Below are positions 42,847 to 51,514 of a stretch of 64,000 nucleotides of DNA, in pieces. The DNA lies in NCBI RefSeq assembly GCF_006542665.1, contig NZ_AP019735.1:868001-932000 (forward strand), read 5' to 3'. Each line of letters starts with the position of its first letter. Position 1 is the stretch's first letter. Below the pieces are notes generated by a model that was not told the DNA's origin, ran no database searches, and saw nothing but the letters and a program-made list of their open reading frames with translations. A program made the translations under genes and the position numbers. Origin of the DNA: Alistipes communis. Its GTDB lineage: Bacteria > Bacteroidota > Bacteroidia > Bacteroidales > Rikenellaceae.

Positions 42847-44670
42847 TTACTTCGTGATTTTGATGTTATCCAACAGACAGCGATCCGACGCGGAGTCCTT
42901 GCCTCTCGAACCGTCGAACTTGATCTGCGTCTCGGCCGTCGCACCGGCGATCGACAACTCGACATGCGACCACGGCTTGTTTATTACGGTATTGGCCTGC
43001 TTCGAGCACAAGTCGTTCGTCACTACGAAATCCGTTCCCGAAGCGGCGACGGTCGTCGCGGCGGCAGCGCCGTCGATATTGACCGCAGCGGCGGTATACG
43101 TTCCGGCGCCTTCGACGGTGATGTAAATATCGCCGTCGCCCGCGAAACGGCAAATATCGAATTCGAGCGTGATGTTCGTCGGGGCGGTCAGGGCAGCCAG
43201 TTTCGGCGTTTTGAGATAACCGCTGTACTTATGAGATCCCGATGCAGACTTGTTCAGACGCACCGTCCCGGGATGCTCGGCGATGCGGCGGACTTCCCAC
43301 CCCGTCATATTCCGGTTTTTCAGATAGAGATCGCCGGCGATCACATCGCCGTCGGCGGCACCGTCCGCCGTGCTCCAAATATCGGGTTTGGGAGTCGTGT
43401 AGGTCGCACCGCCCTTGGTACCCTCTTCCGTACCGTCGAGGTCGGCCGCCGATTCGCTGTCGGCAACGGGTGCGGTCCCCTTGCCGCCGGAGGCCAACGT
43501 ATAGTCGCCGCCCCAGACGAAGAGATCGAAATTCTGTTCGAGCAGCAGATTCGGGTCGTCGGCCTCGACCAGTTCCAACCAATAGCGCGGCGTGCCGTCG
43601 GCATAAGTCAGATCGACGCGGACGAGGATCTGTGCATCCTCCGAAAGATTCGTCCAGAAATCATTGCCGCCGTCGGCCGTCGCGGCCATCCGCCCTACGG
43701 CCATCTTGCAGTCGTAACCGCGCGAATCGGCGATCGTACTGCTGCTGTAATAGGGTGCGGCCGACATCATGTTCTCGACCTTGCCCACGCCGCCGTTGCC
43801 GCTGTAAGGTGCGAATCCGTAGGCGACCTTGTTGATTTCGACCGTAAACCCGGACTTGGCCGGCACGGCGACCTTTCCTTCGAAGATGTCGACGCCCTCG
43901 GTCGGACGGGCCAGCTGCGTCTCCTTGCCGTCGACGATCACCGACGCCATGTCCTCGGTCGAAACGAACGTACTGGTGAATTCGCCCGGACGGTTCGCAT
44001 CGTCATAAGAGAGAACGGCCAGCGTGACGCCCGTCTTGTCCGACTTGACGAGTTCCAGCTCCTTGACGCCCTTGTCGGTCTTCACGCCGCTGCCGCCGGC
44101 TTCGAGCAGCTCCCTGAGCTCGGCCTCGGTGGCTTCGTTGTGGTCGCTGTCGAAAATGTAGCGGTAGGAGACCGTGTAAGCGTTCGGCGTGATCTTGCCC
44201 GTGAAGGTGAAGGTCTCGTCGGGATTCGTCTCGAAGCGGGCTTCGACCAGCGACGAAGCGTAAGCGGTCGTGAAACGTGCGAACGTGGGAGCTGTAATCC
44301 GCTGGCCGGAGGCGTCGAGTCCCACCACGGCGAAGGAGTACTCCACCTTGGGCATCAGGCCGGCCAACGTCTGCTCGAAAGGAGCCTCGGCCGCTTCGCC
44401 GCGCTCCTCGATGAAGGCCAGACGGTCGATGGCGTCGTGGGCCGCATACTCGAATTCGGAGATCGGCGTCGGCTTGACGATCTTGTAGGAGGCCACGTTC
44501 TCCTGTTCGGTCGTCAGCCTGATCTTCGCGGAGCTCGGCGTAACCTCCTCCACGCCGATCTCGATAGCCGCCGAAATGGGTCCGTAGTCGACGTCGTCGC
44601 TCTCGCACGACGACACGGAGAATGCCGCCAGAAGGCATCCCGCCGTCCATGGTAGTAAGTTTCGGATCAT
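42847..44670 (-). CDS. Large surface lipoprotein, fibronectin-III-like start, function unknown
   Basis: The 607-residue lipoprotein has signal LLAAFSVSSC. Residues about 30-140 read like a fibronectin type III domain (IEIGVEEVTPSSAKIRLTTE, MPKVEYSFAVVGLDASGQ). The C-terminal about 150 residues (LTAPTNITLEFDICRF, GDIYITVEGAGTYTA, CLLDNIKITK) look like a jelly-roll binding domain. It is the first gene of the SusCD operon, 24 nt before SusC; such lipoproteins usually come after SusD. It probably binds ligand at the surface. No catalytic motif is seen. Confidence 0.78.
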   Translation of the reverse strand: MIRNLLPWTAGCLLAAFSVSSCESDDVDYGPISAAIEIGVEEVTPSSAKIRLTTEQENVASYKIVKPTPISEFEYAAHDAIDRLAFIEERGEAAEAPFEQTLAGLMPKVEYSFAVVGLDASGQRITAPTFARFTTAYASSLVEARFETNPDETFTFTGKITPNAYTVSYRYIFDSDHNEATEAELRELLEAGGSGVKTDKGVKELELVKSDKTGVTLAVLSYDDANRPGEFTSTFVSTEDMASVIVDGKETQLARPTEGVDIFEGKVAVPAKSGFTVEINKVAYGFAPYSGNGGVGKVENMMSAAPYYSSSTIADSRGYDCKMAVGRMAATADGGNDFWTNLSEDAQILVRVDLTYADGTPRYWLELVEADDPNLLLEQNFDLFVWGGDYTLASGGKGTAPVADSESAADLDGTEEGTKGGATYTTPKPDIWSTADGAADGDVIAGDLYLKNRNMTGWEVRRIAEHPGTVRLNKSASGSHKYSGYLKTPKLAALTAPTNITLEFDICRFAGDGDIYITVEGAGTYTAAAVNIDGAAAATTVAASGTDFVVTNDLCSKQANTVINKPWSHVELSIAGATAETQIKFDGSRGKDSASDRCLLDNIKITK

Positions 44671-44714
44671 ACGATAAGTGTTTGGTTAGTAATGTGAATT
44701 GGTTAGTCGGTTCA

Positions 44715-44722
44715 TAAAGGTA
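44715..44722 (-). promoter_or_regulatory. -7 box of the LacI-linked SusCD operon
   Basis: TACCTTTA on the minus strand is one mismatch from TAnnTTTG. The expected -33 position falls inside the palindrome at 44738-44753, which fits repression by a bound LacI-type protein. Confidence 0.5.
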
Positions 44723-44737
44723 TGAAAAAAAGTGAAA

Positions 44738-44753
44738 ATTGAAACGTTTCAAT
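44738..44753. promoter_or_regulatory. LacI-type operator, 16-bp perfect palindrome
   Basis: ATTGAAACGTTTCAAT is perfectly symmetric and contains the central CG typical of LacI-family operators. The same core, with one mismatch, occurs at 44810-44823, 56308-56319 and 56443-56454. Confidence 0.75.
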
Positions 44754-44809
44754 AGGGAATATAATTTCTTAAAGTCAGCTAATTCTTATCGCAGCAGAAT
44801 TCGTTTTAG

Positions 44810-44823
44810 TTGTAACGTTTCAA
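44810..44823. promoter_or_regulatory. Second LacI-type operator of the SusCD operon
   Basis: TTGTAACGTTTCAA differs by one base from the perfect site 71 bp away (centre to centre). The spacing would allow DNA looping. Confidence 0.65.
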
Positions 44824-44842
44824 CAAATCGGGTATAAATATC

Positions 44843-44871
44843 GCTAATCGGATATAAAACAACCGATTAGC
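44843..44871. terminator. Hairpin after the phosphatase operon
   Basis: Stem GCTAATCGG (44843-44851) pairs perfectly with CCGATTAGC (44863-44871). It lies 25 nt past the stop of the phosphoesterase at 44896-46563. The following minus-strand sequence is AT-rich but lacks a clean T-run. Confidence 0.55.
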
Positions 44872-44895
44872 AATATTCAAAAAAGAACGGAGAGA

Positions 44896-46563
44896 TTACC
44901 GCGCCTCCTTGTCGAATTTCTTGGGACGTTCGAGCGTCTCCCTGTGCAGGAGAACGCCGTCGGCATCCGTAATCCGGATTTCGACGGGAGCCGTCGCCGT
45001 CCGCGCCCTGGCGGCGAACATGTGGTGGCTGACGACCCTGGCATCGCCCTTCTTGAAGACGGGTTTCCGTGCCAGTTCGGGCAGGTAGTGGCTGATGTTG
45101 TAGAGCGGGTCTTCGTCTTCGACCTGCACGACTTCGAGCGAGCGCCCCTCCTCGAACAGTTCGACCCGATGCCCCGGCAGATACCCCCAATAGTTGACGT
45201 AGACGCAGTTCGCATACTCCTCGCGACCGTAGTCGGCACGGTCGGGATAGAGCCGTCGCTGCACGCGGACGAGACTGTCGTTACGGTAGTATTCGCCCAC
45301 GGCATTCATATCGTAGGCGCGCAACACCTTGCGGTCGTAGAGATGCGTGCGGTAGTCGCAGCGCAACTTTCCGCCGTCGACGCTCGCCACGACGAACCCC
45401 GCATCGCTGCCGTCGGGACACAACGCCTGAAAATCGTTGTTCGCCACCCACATGTCGCCCGACGTGGCGGGCAGCACGTACTGGTCGAAACGCGGGTAGT
45501 CGGCGTCCTGCGTATAGAGCGTCCGGTGAGCGTGTCCCGAAAAGATATGCACCCGCTCGAAGCGCGAGAAGAGCGCATCGAGCGAATCCACCTGACTGCG
45601 GTCGGTCAGCAGCGTCCGGCGGTCGCGGTCGAAGAAGACCGGACAGTGCGTGCAGAGGCAGACTGTTTTCGAGGCGTCGACCGTCGCCAGGTCGCGCCGA
45701 AGCCACGCCAGCTGTTCGGGCGTGAACCCCTTGTCGTAGTCTCGGGCGCCGACTACACCGACGTTTTTCTTCCCCTTGCCGGGCGTATTCTTATAGATGA
45801 TGTTGTCCATCATGATCCAATGCACGTCGCCGATATTCATCGCATAGTAGGTCGGGCCGAACGTACGGCGATAAAGATGTTCGGCACGACGGTCGACACC
45901 GGCTCCGGCGGGCGTCGCCCCGTCGTTGTCGTGGTTGCCCGGAATGCTGTACAGCAACGTCGGAAAACCGTTTTGTTCGAGGAAACGTTTGGCCGAGGAA
46001 ACGTCGAAATCGTACTGATACCAATAGAGATCGTGCGACAGATCGCCCAAATTGAGCGAGTAGACCGGTCCGCGCGCCGACGCCTGCGCCGCCTCGTCGG
46101 AGATCGACGCCAGCGCGATGCTGCGGTAGTGATCGAGATCGCGCTTTTCGGAGGAGTTGGTCAGATGTAGATCCGTGAAGAACATCACCGTGTAGCGCGA
46201 CTGATCGACGCTTGCAAAATGGAAGTCGTGCTGTTCGTCACGGGCATCCGCCTCGTCGAGCGCCGCCCAGAAAAGCGGCTGGACGCCGTCGGCCTCGGCA
46301 GCGACCCAGTTCGACGGCGTGACGGCGAAGACGAAGCCCGCCGACTTGTCGGATTCGATGCGGTAGCGGCCGGCGGCGTCGGTCGTCGCGAACTGCACGC
46401 CGTCCGACACGCAGACGCCCGCCAGAGGCGCTCCGTCGCCGTAGACGACACCCGTGAGTACGGCCTTGCCGCGTCCGGCGGCAACGGTCCGGACGGTCGC
46501 CGCCAGCAGGCAGGCGACCGCCAGTGCGGCTGCGAAAAGCCGCATTTTGCGAATCGGTTTCAT
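44896..46563 (-). CDS. Secreted calcineurin-like phosphoesterase
   Basis: The 555-residue protein has an N-terminal signal (AAALAVACLLAATVRTVAAG), a small beta-sandwich (VLTGVVYGDGAPLAGVCVSDG), a phosphoesterase domain (TDLHL, GDLSHD, GNHDND, THCPVF, SGHAHR) and a C-terminal beta domain. The architecture equals 36308-37849, but there is no lipobox, so it is probably periplasmic. Its ATG overlaps the histidine-phosphatase stop (ATGA), showing translational coupling. It would remove phosphate from the same substrate after import through SusC. Confidence 0.9.
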   Translation of the reverse strand: MKPIRKMRLFAAALAVACLLAATVRTVAAGRGKAVLTGVVYGDGAPLAGVCVSDGVQFATTDAAGRYRIESDKSAGFVFAVTPSNWVAAEADGVQPLFWAALDEADARDEQHDFHFASVDQSRYTVMFFTDLHLTNSSEKRDLDHYRSIALASISDEAAQASARGPVYSLNLGDLSHDLYWYQYDFDVSSAKRFLEQNGFPTLLYSIPGNHDNDGATPAGAGVDRRAEHLYRRTFGPTYYAMNIGDVHWIMMDNIIYKNTPGKGKKNVGVVGARDYDKGFTPEQLAWLRRDLATVDASKTVCLCTHCPVFFDRDRRTLLTDRSQVDSLDALFSRFERVHIFSGHAHRTLYTQDADYPRFDQYVLPATSGDMWVANNDFQALCPDGSDAGFVVASVDGGKLRCDYRTHLYDRKVLRAYDMNAVGEYYRNDSLVRVQRRLYPDRADYGREEYANCVYVNYWGYLPGHRVELFEEGRSLEVVQVEDEDPLYNISHYLPELARKPVFKKGDARVVSHHMFAARARTATAPVEIRITDADGVLLHRETLERPKKFDKEAR

Positions 46564-47891
46564 TTCGTGGCTTCGAGTTTAAGTCGGGCTTCCCGTACGA
46601 TTCCGGCATAGAAATCCCGGAAATCCTCCCACCGGTAGTAGGGAGCCCGGTCGCCGGGAAGCGGAAGACGGAGTTCCTTTTCGTTGAGCAAGACCCGCAC
46701 GAGAACGTCGTCGGGATTCTTCTTGTTGCGGTAGAAGACGAACTGCATGTTCGACGCCATGGGGATCCGGTGAACCTGCCATACGTCCTTGATCTTCGCC
46801 GGATCGGTAACGGGCGTCGTCCAGCCGTCGATCCGCATGAGCGTCAGCAGCGCCATGATGCAGCCGTCGTGGCCGAAACGCAGGCGCACCGACGGTTCGC
46901 CTGCGGCCATATCCTCGCCGGCGCGCGACACGATGTCGTCGAGCAACGTCTCGGCCAGCGCCGTGCCGCGCCCGCGGTTGCGCGGATCGGGCCCTTTCTC
47001 GACATAATAGGTATAGTTGTCGCACTCCCAGAAACGGCACAGTTCGTCGAACGTGAAGAGGTCGTAGAACGACTCGTCGAGATCGGTACACTGCATGTGG
47101 GCCGCCACGGAGAAGAGATCCTGTTCGAATTTCAGCGGATCGCAGATCGACCGCGCATAGGCCGTATCGGTAAACAGGCGCGCCAGAATGGTCTCGACGT
47201 CGATGCGCTCCTCGCAGAAACGGCGCCACTCCGGCCGCCAGGGGGCGTCGGCGCTCTTGTAGCGGAAATCCTCCGCCGTGCCCGCCGGATTGCCCGTCGA
47301 GTGCGGATTGAGGTAGTACATGTTCACGCTGCTCGTCTCCGTGAAGATTTCCAACGACGGATCGGCCTCCTTCAACCCTTCGCAGAAGGCCGCCATACTC
47401 ATGATGCAACGGGGCACGACCGTCGAATAGGCCTCGATGCGCGGATGACGGCGGAAAATTTCGGGATAGGCGGCATACATCCGCCCGGCCAGCCGCCTGT
47501 GCTGCATCTGTCCCTTCGGCGTCAGATCGCCGGCGCGCCCTTTCAGGTGCGGATAGATCGCCAGAAACCGGTCGCAGGCGTCGATTCCCCGCGCCGTCAG
47601 CTTGCCGTCGGCGCGCGCCCGGCGCAGCACCTCGGCCACGTTGTCGTACTGGTCGTTCGAGAGGATGTAACGGGCGCCGTGGCGGCCGTAGTGGCTGATG
47701 TAGAAAGGCTCGTACCCTTTCGGAGCAGGCGTCGCCGACGGCGTATCGAAGGGGTACATGAAATAGACCCCTCCGGCCTTGTCGATGTCCGCCTTGATTT
47801 CGTCGTAGGCGCTCTGCGCATCGGCCGTTGCAGCCAGCAGCAGGACGACGAGCGGAAGGAACAGGCGGCGAAAAATGGAAATAAAGTTCAT
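46560..47891 (-). CDS. Histidine-type phosphatase, secreted (MINPP/phytase-like)
   Basis: The 443-residue protein has a signal peptide (LFLPLVVLLLAATADAQ). The catalytic RHG motif is in ISHYGRHGARYI at about residue 63, and the proton-donor HD in LRFGHDGC near residue 340. This is the histidine acid phosphatase clan, whose Bacteroides members include inositol-polyphosphate phosphatases. It would dephosphorylate a phosphorylated sugar or inositol in the periplasm. The frame extends upstream into the kinase gene, but the ATG at 47891 begins the signal peptide 11 nt after the kinase stop. Confidence 0.88.
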   Translation of the reverse strand: MNFISIFRRLFLPLVVLLLAATADAQSAYDEIKADIDKAGGVYFMYPFDTPSATPAPKGYEPFYISHYGRHGARYILSNDQYDNVAEVLRRARADGKLTARGIDACDRFLAIYPHLKGRAGDLTPKGQMQHRRLAGRMYAAYPEIFRRHPRIEAYSTVVPRCIMSMAAFCEGLKEADPSLEIFTETSSVNMYYLNPHSTGNPAGTAEDFRYKSADAPWRPEWRRFCEERIDVETILARLFTDTAYARSICDPLKFEQDLFSVAAHMQCTDLDESFYDLFTFDELCRFWECDNYTYYVEKGPDPRNRGRGTALAETLLDDIVSRAGEDMAAGEPSVRLRFGHDGCIMALLTLMRIDGWTTPVTDPAKIKDVWQVHRIPMASNMQFVFYRNKKNPDDVLVRVLLNEKELRLPLPGDRAPYYRWEDFRDFYAGIVREARLKLEATK

Positions 47892-47902
47892 GGATCGGTT
47901 GG

Positions 47903-48796
47903 TTAACGGTTCGTAATTTCGGTTTTCATGAATTCGGACAGCGGCGCGATCGCCCCGTGCCGGGTGCAGACGAATGCGGCGACCGCGACCGCGCGGCGAT
48001 GGCACTCCTCCATCGGAAGCCCCTGCATGAGCGAGGCGGCGAACGTGGCGGTGAATGCATCGCCGGCGCCGACCGTGTCGGCCACCTCGACGCGGGGTGT
48101 GGCGAGGTACGACGTGCGGCCGTCGGCGGCCGTCACACGGCTGCCCCTGCCGCCCTCGGTGAAGACGACGTAACGGAGCGAAAAGCGCTCGACGAGCTGC
48201 GCGACAACCCGCTCCGCAGCACCTTCCAGCCCGAAGAAACGGGCCACGACGGGGAGTTCGTCCTCGTTGAGTTTCAGGATGTCGGCCCGTTCGAGCGAGT
48301 CGCGGACGATCCGTTCGTCGTAATAGTTCAGGCGCAGGTTGATGTCGAACAGCCGCAGACACCCGACCGGCGCGGCGTCGACGAGCGCGAGAATCGTGCG
48401 GCGCGACACGGCGTTGCGCTGCGCCAGCGACCCCCAGCAGACCACGGCGGCGCCGGCTACGGCGGCATCGGCCTCCGCCGTGCGTTCGATGTAGTCCCAC
48501 GCCACCTGCTCGCGGATGCGGTAGGCGGGAACGCCCGCTGCGTCGAGCGTCACCTCGACCGTACTCGTGGGATGCGCGTTGCGCTGCACGGCCCGCACGC
48601 CGAGTCCCAGCGCGGCGATGCCGCCGAGCAGTTCGTCGCCCGAAGCATCCTGCCCTACGGCGCTTACGATGCACGCCTCGGCACCCTGCTCCTGCGCATA
48701 GAAGGCGAAGTTGACGGGCGCGCCGCCGAGCCTCCGCCCGGCCGGCAGCACGTCCCACAACAACTCTCCGATACCGACGATCTTAGGCTTTCCCAT
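47903..48796 (-). CDS. PfkB-family carbohydrate kinase
   Basis: The 297-residue cytoplasmic kinase starts KPKIVGIGELLWDVLPAG with GGAPVNFAFYA (signature 1) and has VADTVGAGDAFTATFAAS (signature 2, catalytic Asp in GAGD) near residue 243. It resembles fructokinases. It would phosphorylate the sugar or keto-sugar produced by the preceding dehydrogenase. It overlaps that gene's end by 14 nt. Confidence 0.92.
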   Translation of the reverse strand: MGKPKIVGIGELLWDVLPAGRRLGGAPVNFAFYAQEQGAEACIVSAVGQDASGDELLGGIAALGLGVRAVQRNAHPTSTVEVTLDAAGVPAYRIREQVAWDYIERTAEADAAVAGAAVVCWGSLAQRNAVSRRTILALVDAAPVGCLRLFDINLRLNYYDERIVRDSLERADILKLNEDELPVVARFFGLEGAAERVVAQLVERFSLRYVVFTEGGRGSRVTAADGRTSYLATPRVEVADTVGAGDAFTATFAASLMQGLPMEECHRRAVAVAAFVCTRHGAIAPLSEFMKTEITNR

Positions 48797-49826
48797 CTTC
48801 CAGATCGATCAGCACCTTCATACAAGTTTCGCGGTTGGCGTCGATGAATTCGTAGGCCTCCCGATATTTCTCCAGCGGAAAACGGTTCGAAACCAGCGGC
48901 GCGAGCCGGATACGCCCCGCCGAGATCTCCTCGACGGCTTTCAGATAGTCTTCGTGGCGGTACATCATCGAGCCGATCAGGTTCAGTTCGTGCTCGCCCA
49001 GATGGAACATGCTCACGGCGGGATCCTTGGCATGGACGCCGACGATGACGACGTCGCCGCCTTTCTCGACCGTAGCCATGAGCGACCGCACCGACGACTC
49101 GACGCCGGCGCACTCGAAGGCCACCTGGTAGCCCTCGTCGCCGAACAACTCAGCGATCTTCCCGTCGAGCGGCTCCCTGGCGACATTGAGCGTACGCTCG
49201 ATGCCGCATTCGCGCGCCTTTGAAAGCCGGTAGTCGCTCACGTCGGTGATGACCACCCTCTTCGCACCGCGCGCACGGGCGAACTGCGCCACCAGATTGC
49301 CGATCGTCCCGGCGCCCGAAACGACGACGTTGCGCCCTTCCAACGCCCGCGGGCGGCTGGTGGCGTGCGCTGCCACGGCCGTCGGTTCGACCATCGCGCC
49401 GTAGTCGGGCGACATCCCTTCGGGCAGCGCGACGACGCGCTCTTCGGGGATGACGAAGTAGTCCTGCGCCACGCCGTCGGCCTGGAAGGCCTCGACGCGC
49501 AGGTTCGAGCAGACGTTATACTGCCCGCGCTTGCAGGGGTTGCACTCGCCGCAGACGAGCTGCGGACGCCCCGTCACGCGGTCGCCCGGCTTCACCTTGC
49601 GCACCGCACCGCCCACGGCCACCACCTCGGCCGAATACTCGTGCCCCTGCACCACCGGATAGAAGGTGGCGGGATGCTGTCCGTGATAAGAGTGTATCTC
49701 CGAGCCGCAGATACCGATGCGCAGAATGCGCAGCAACACCTCGTCGGATTTCAGGTTTCCCGCCTCGGGGGCGGCGACCTCCCTGAATTCGATCTGTTTC
49801 GGGGCGGTCAAAACGACTTGTCTCAT
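48783..49826 (-). CDS. Zinc-dependent medium-chain alcohol/polyol dehydrogenase
   Basis: The 347-residue MDR-family enzyme has GICGSEIHSYHG with catalytic zinc Cys, GHEYSAEVVAVG, the structural-zinc cluster CGECNPCKRGQYNVC (about 92-106) and the NAD-binding VSGAGTIGNLVAQFARA at about 165. Relatives oxidise sorbitol, other polyols, threonine or inosose. In this operon it would oxidise an imported polyol or sugar to a ketone before PfkB phosphorylation; the substrate is unknown. It lies 17 nt after the symporter gene. Confidence 0.92.
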   Translation of the reverse strand: MRQVVLTAPKQIEFREVAAPEAGNLKSDEVLLRILRIGICGSEIHSYHGQHPATFYPVVQGHEYSAEVVAVGGAVRKVKPGDRVTGRPQLVCGECNPCKRGQYNVCSNLRVEAFQADGVAQDYFVIPEERVVALPEGMSPDYGAMVEPTAVAAHATSRPRALEGRNVVVSGAGTIGNLVAQFARARGAKRVVITDVSDYRLSKARECGIERTLNVAREPLDGKIAELFGDEGYQVAFECAGVESSVRSLMATVEKGGDVVIVGVHAKDPAVSMFHLGEHELNLIGSMMYRHEDYLKAVEEISAGRIRLAPLVSNRFPLEKYREAYEFIDANRETCMKVLIDLEDGKA

Positions 49827-49843
49827 GGTTGTAAAGTTACTAA

Positions 49844-51403
49844 TTATTTTTCATTTTTCTTCTTGCCGAGGCAGCAGACGGCGAAGCTGACGACACCGCC
49901 GATCGGGCACCACCACGGCCACGCGATGTTTACGCGGCGGCCGACGAGCCATTCGCTCAACGGGCCGAGCACATAGGGTTGCAGCAACAGGACGACCAGC
50001 AGGCCGACGACGAGCGCCGCGACGACGCTCCGCGTATTGCCCCGTCCGGTGAAAAGCGCGCACAGGAAGACGCCGAGCATCCCGGCGTAGGAGAAGCTCA
50101 TCACGCCCGTAGCGAAATCGACCAGGTTCAGCCCGCTCTTCTCCTGCATGACGGCCGTGACGATCGCAAAACCGGTGAGCACGGTCCCCATGAGCACCAC
50201 CATTTTCTTCGACGACGACATCTGGTCGCTGTCCGACGTGATCGCATGTCCCATACGCTTGCGCAGCGGCATGTAGATGTCGGCGACGAAGCTGCTGGCC
50301 ATGGCGTTGATCGCCGAATTGAAACTCGACAGCGCGGCGGCCAGCAGGCCGATGACCATAATGCCCCGCACGCCCGTCGGGATCGAGCGGCAGATGTACT
50401 GCGGGAAGATGTCGCGCGCGTCGTTCTTGTACTGCATGATCGCCGCAGGGTCGGCGCTCGTCGAATAGGAGACGTAGAACAGCAGTCCGATCGAGAGGAA
50501 GATCAGCACGATGGGCAGGCTCAGTATCTGCGAATAGACCAGCGACACGCCCGCCTTCTTCACCGATTTGCAGGTCAGCTGCCGCTGCACGAATTCGTGA
50601 TCGGTCGAAAACTGGGCGAACTTGAAGATCGTGCAGCCGACGAGCGCGCCCATCAGATTATAGGGCACGTCCATGCGCCACGACGCATCGACGATCTGCA
50701 ACTTGTTGCCCGCGACCCACTCGCCCGCCGCATTCTTGACTTCGCCCGAAGCGAGCGTAGCGAAGATGTCGCCGAGGCTCATGTGGGGCGTCATCGAGAA
50801 ATAGATGAACAACAGCGCCACGACGCCCGTGCCGATGACCAGCAGGATCTGGATCGTATCGATGTAGATCAGCCCCTTGATGCCGCCCGCCATGGTGTAA
50901 ACGGTACTGACGACACCCAGAATGATGATCGAATACATCAGGAACTCGAACCGGATGCTGCCGTAGAGAATCACCGACACGGCGATCGCGGCGATGAAGA
51001 GCCGCGAACCCGACGTGAAGAGCTGCCCGACGAGGAACATGACGCTCGACGAATTCTTGGCCGAATCGCCGAAGCGGTCGCCCAGGTAGCCGTAAATGGT
51101 GATCGTATTGGCGTTGTAGAGTTTCGGCAGCACCAGCAGGGCCACGAGCGTGCCGCCGAGGATCGCCCCGACGCAGAGCATCAGGTAGGTCAGGTTGGTA
51201 TTGAACCCCAGTTCGGGCGAGCCGACGAAGGTGCCCGCGCTGATCGAGGTTCCCGTGGCGGCGAAGGCCACGAGCCACGTAGGCATCGAGCGGCCGCCCA
51301 GAAAATAGTCTTCGAGATTCCTGTTGCTTTTCGAGAAAAGGAAGCCGATCAGGGTCAGTCCGATCAGGAAAACGGCGATGATGGTCCAGTCGATAAAAGT
51401 CAT
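49844..51403 (-). CDS. Sodium:solute symporter (SSS family)
   Basis: The 519-residue inner-membrane protein has about 13 hydrophobic segments. MTFIDWTIIAVFLIGLTLIG, NLEDYFLGGRSMPTWLVAFA, YTMAGGIKGLIYIDTIQILL and LAAALSSFNSAINAMAS are the family landmarks, and Na+-site serines are in the last of these. SSS relatives carry glucose, myo-inositol, sialic acid and others. I use the ATG at 51403; the frame is open 33 codons further, through a strong hairpin. It imports the dephosphorylated product of the periplasmic phosphatases, by inference. Confidence 0.93.
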   Translation of the reverse strand: MTFIDWTIIAVFLIGLTLIGFLFSKSNRNLEDYFLGGRSMPTWLVAFAATGTSISAGTFVGSPELGFNTNLTYLMLCVGAILGGTLVALLVLPKLYNANTITIYGYLGDRFGDSAKNSSSVMFLVGQLFTSGSRLFIAAIAVSVILYGSIRFEFLMYSIIILGVVSTVYTMAGGIKGLIYIDTIQILLVIGTGVVALLFIYFSMTPHMSLGDIFATLASGEVKNAAGEWVAGNKLQIVDASWRMDVPYNLMGALVGCTIFKFAQFSTDHEFVQRQLTCKSVKKAGVSLVYSQILSLPIVLIFLSIGLLFYVSYSTSADPAAIMQYKNDARDIFPQYICRSIPTGVRGIMVIGLLAAALSSFNSAINAMASSFVADIYMPLRKRMGHAITSDSDQMSSSKKMVVLMGTVLTGFAIVTAVMQEKSGLNLVDFATGVMSFSYAGMLGVFLCALFTGRGNTRSVVAALVVGLLVVLLLQPYVLGPLSEWLVGRRVNIAWPWWCPIGGVVSFAVCCLGKKKNEK

Positions 51404-51463
51404 TCGGCAAGGTTTAGGTCGGATTAGTAGGTTGGTTCGGGGTGCGCGGCAAGACGTCGCGCG

Positions 51464-51508
51464 GACGGATGCGATCCGCCGGCGTGCGGTGTCATGCCGC
51501 ACGCCGGC
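51464..51508. terminator. Strong intra-operon hairpin before the symporter gene
   Basis: A 12-bp stem, GCCGGCGTGCGG (51478-51489) with CCGCACGCCGGC (51497-51508), is followed on the minus strand by a small CGGAT/ATCCG hairpin (51464-51476). It lies 7 nt after the FAD-oxidoreductase stop. Without a T-run it may act as an RNA-stabilising 3' structure or a partial attenuator. Confidence 0.55.
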
Positions 51509-51514
51509 AGTCCG

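Noticed and set aside
47892..48758. Upstream in-frame extension of the histidine phosphatase
   Set aside because: It overlaps the PfkB kinase in another frame, and a signal peptide begins at 47891.
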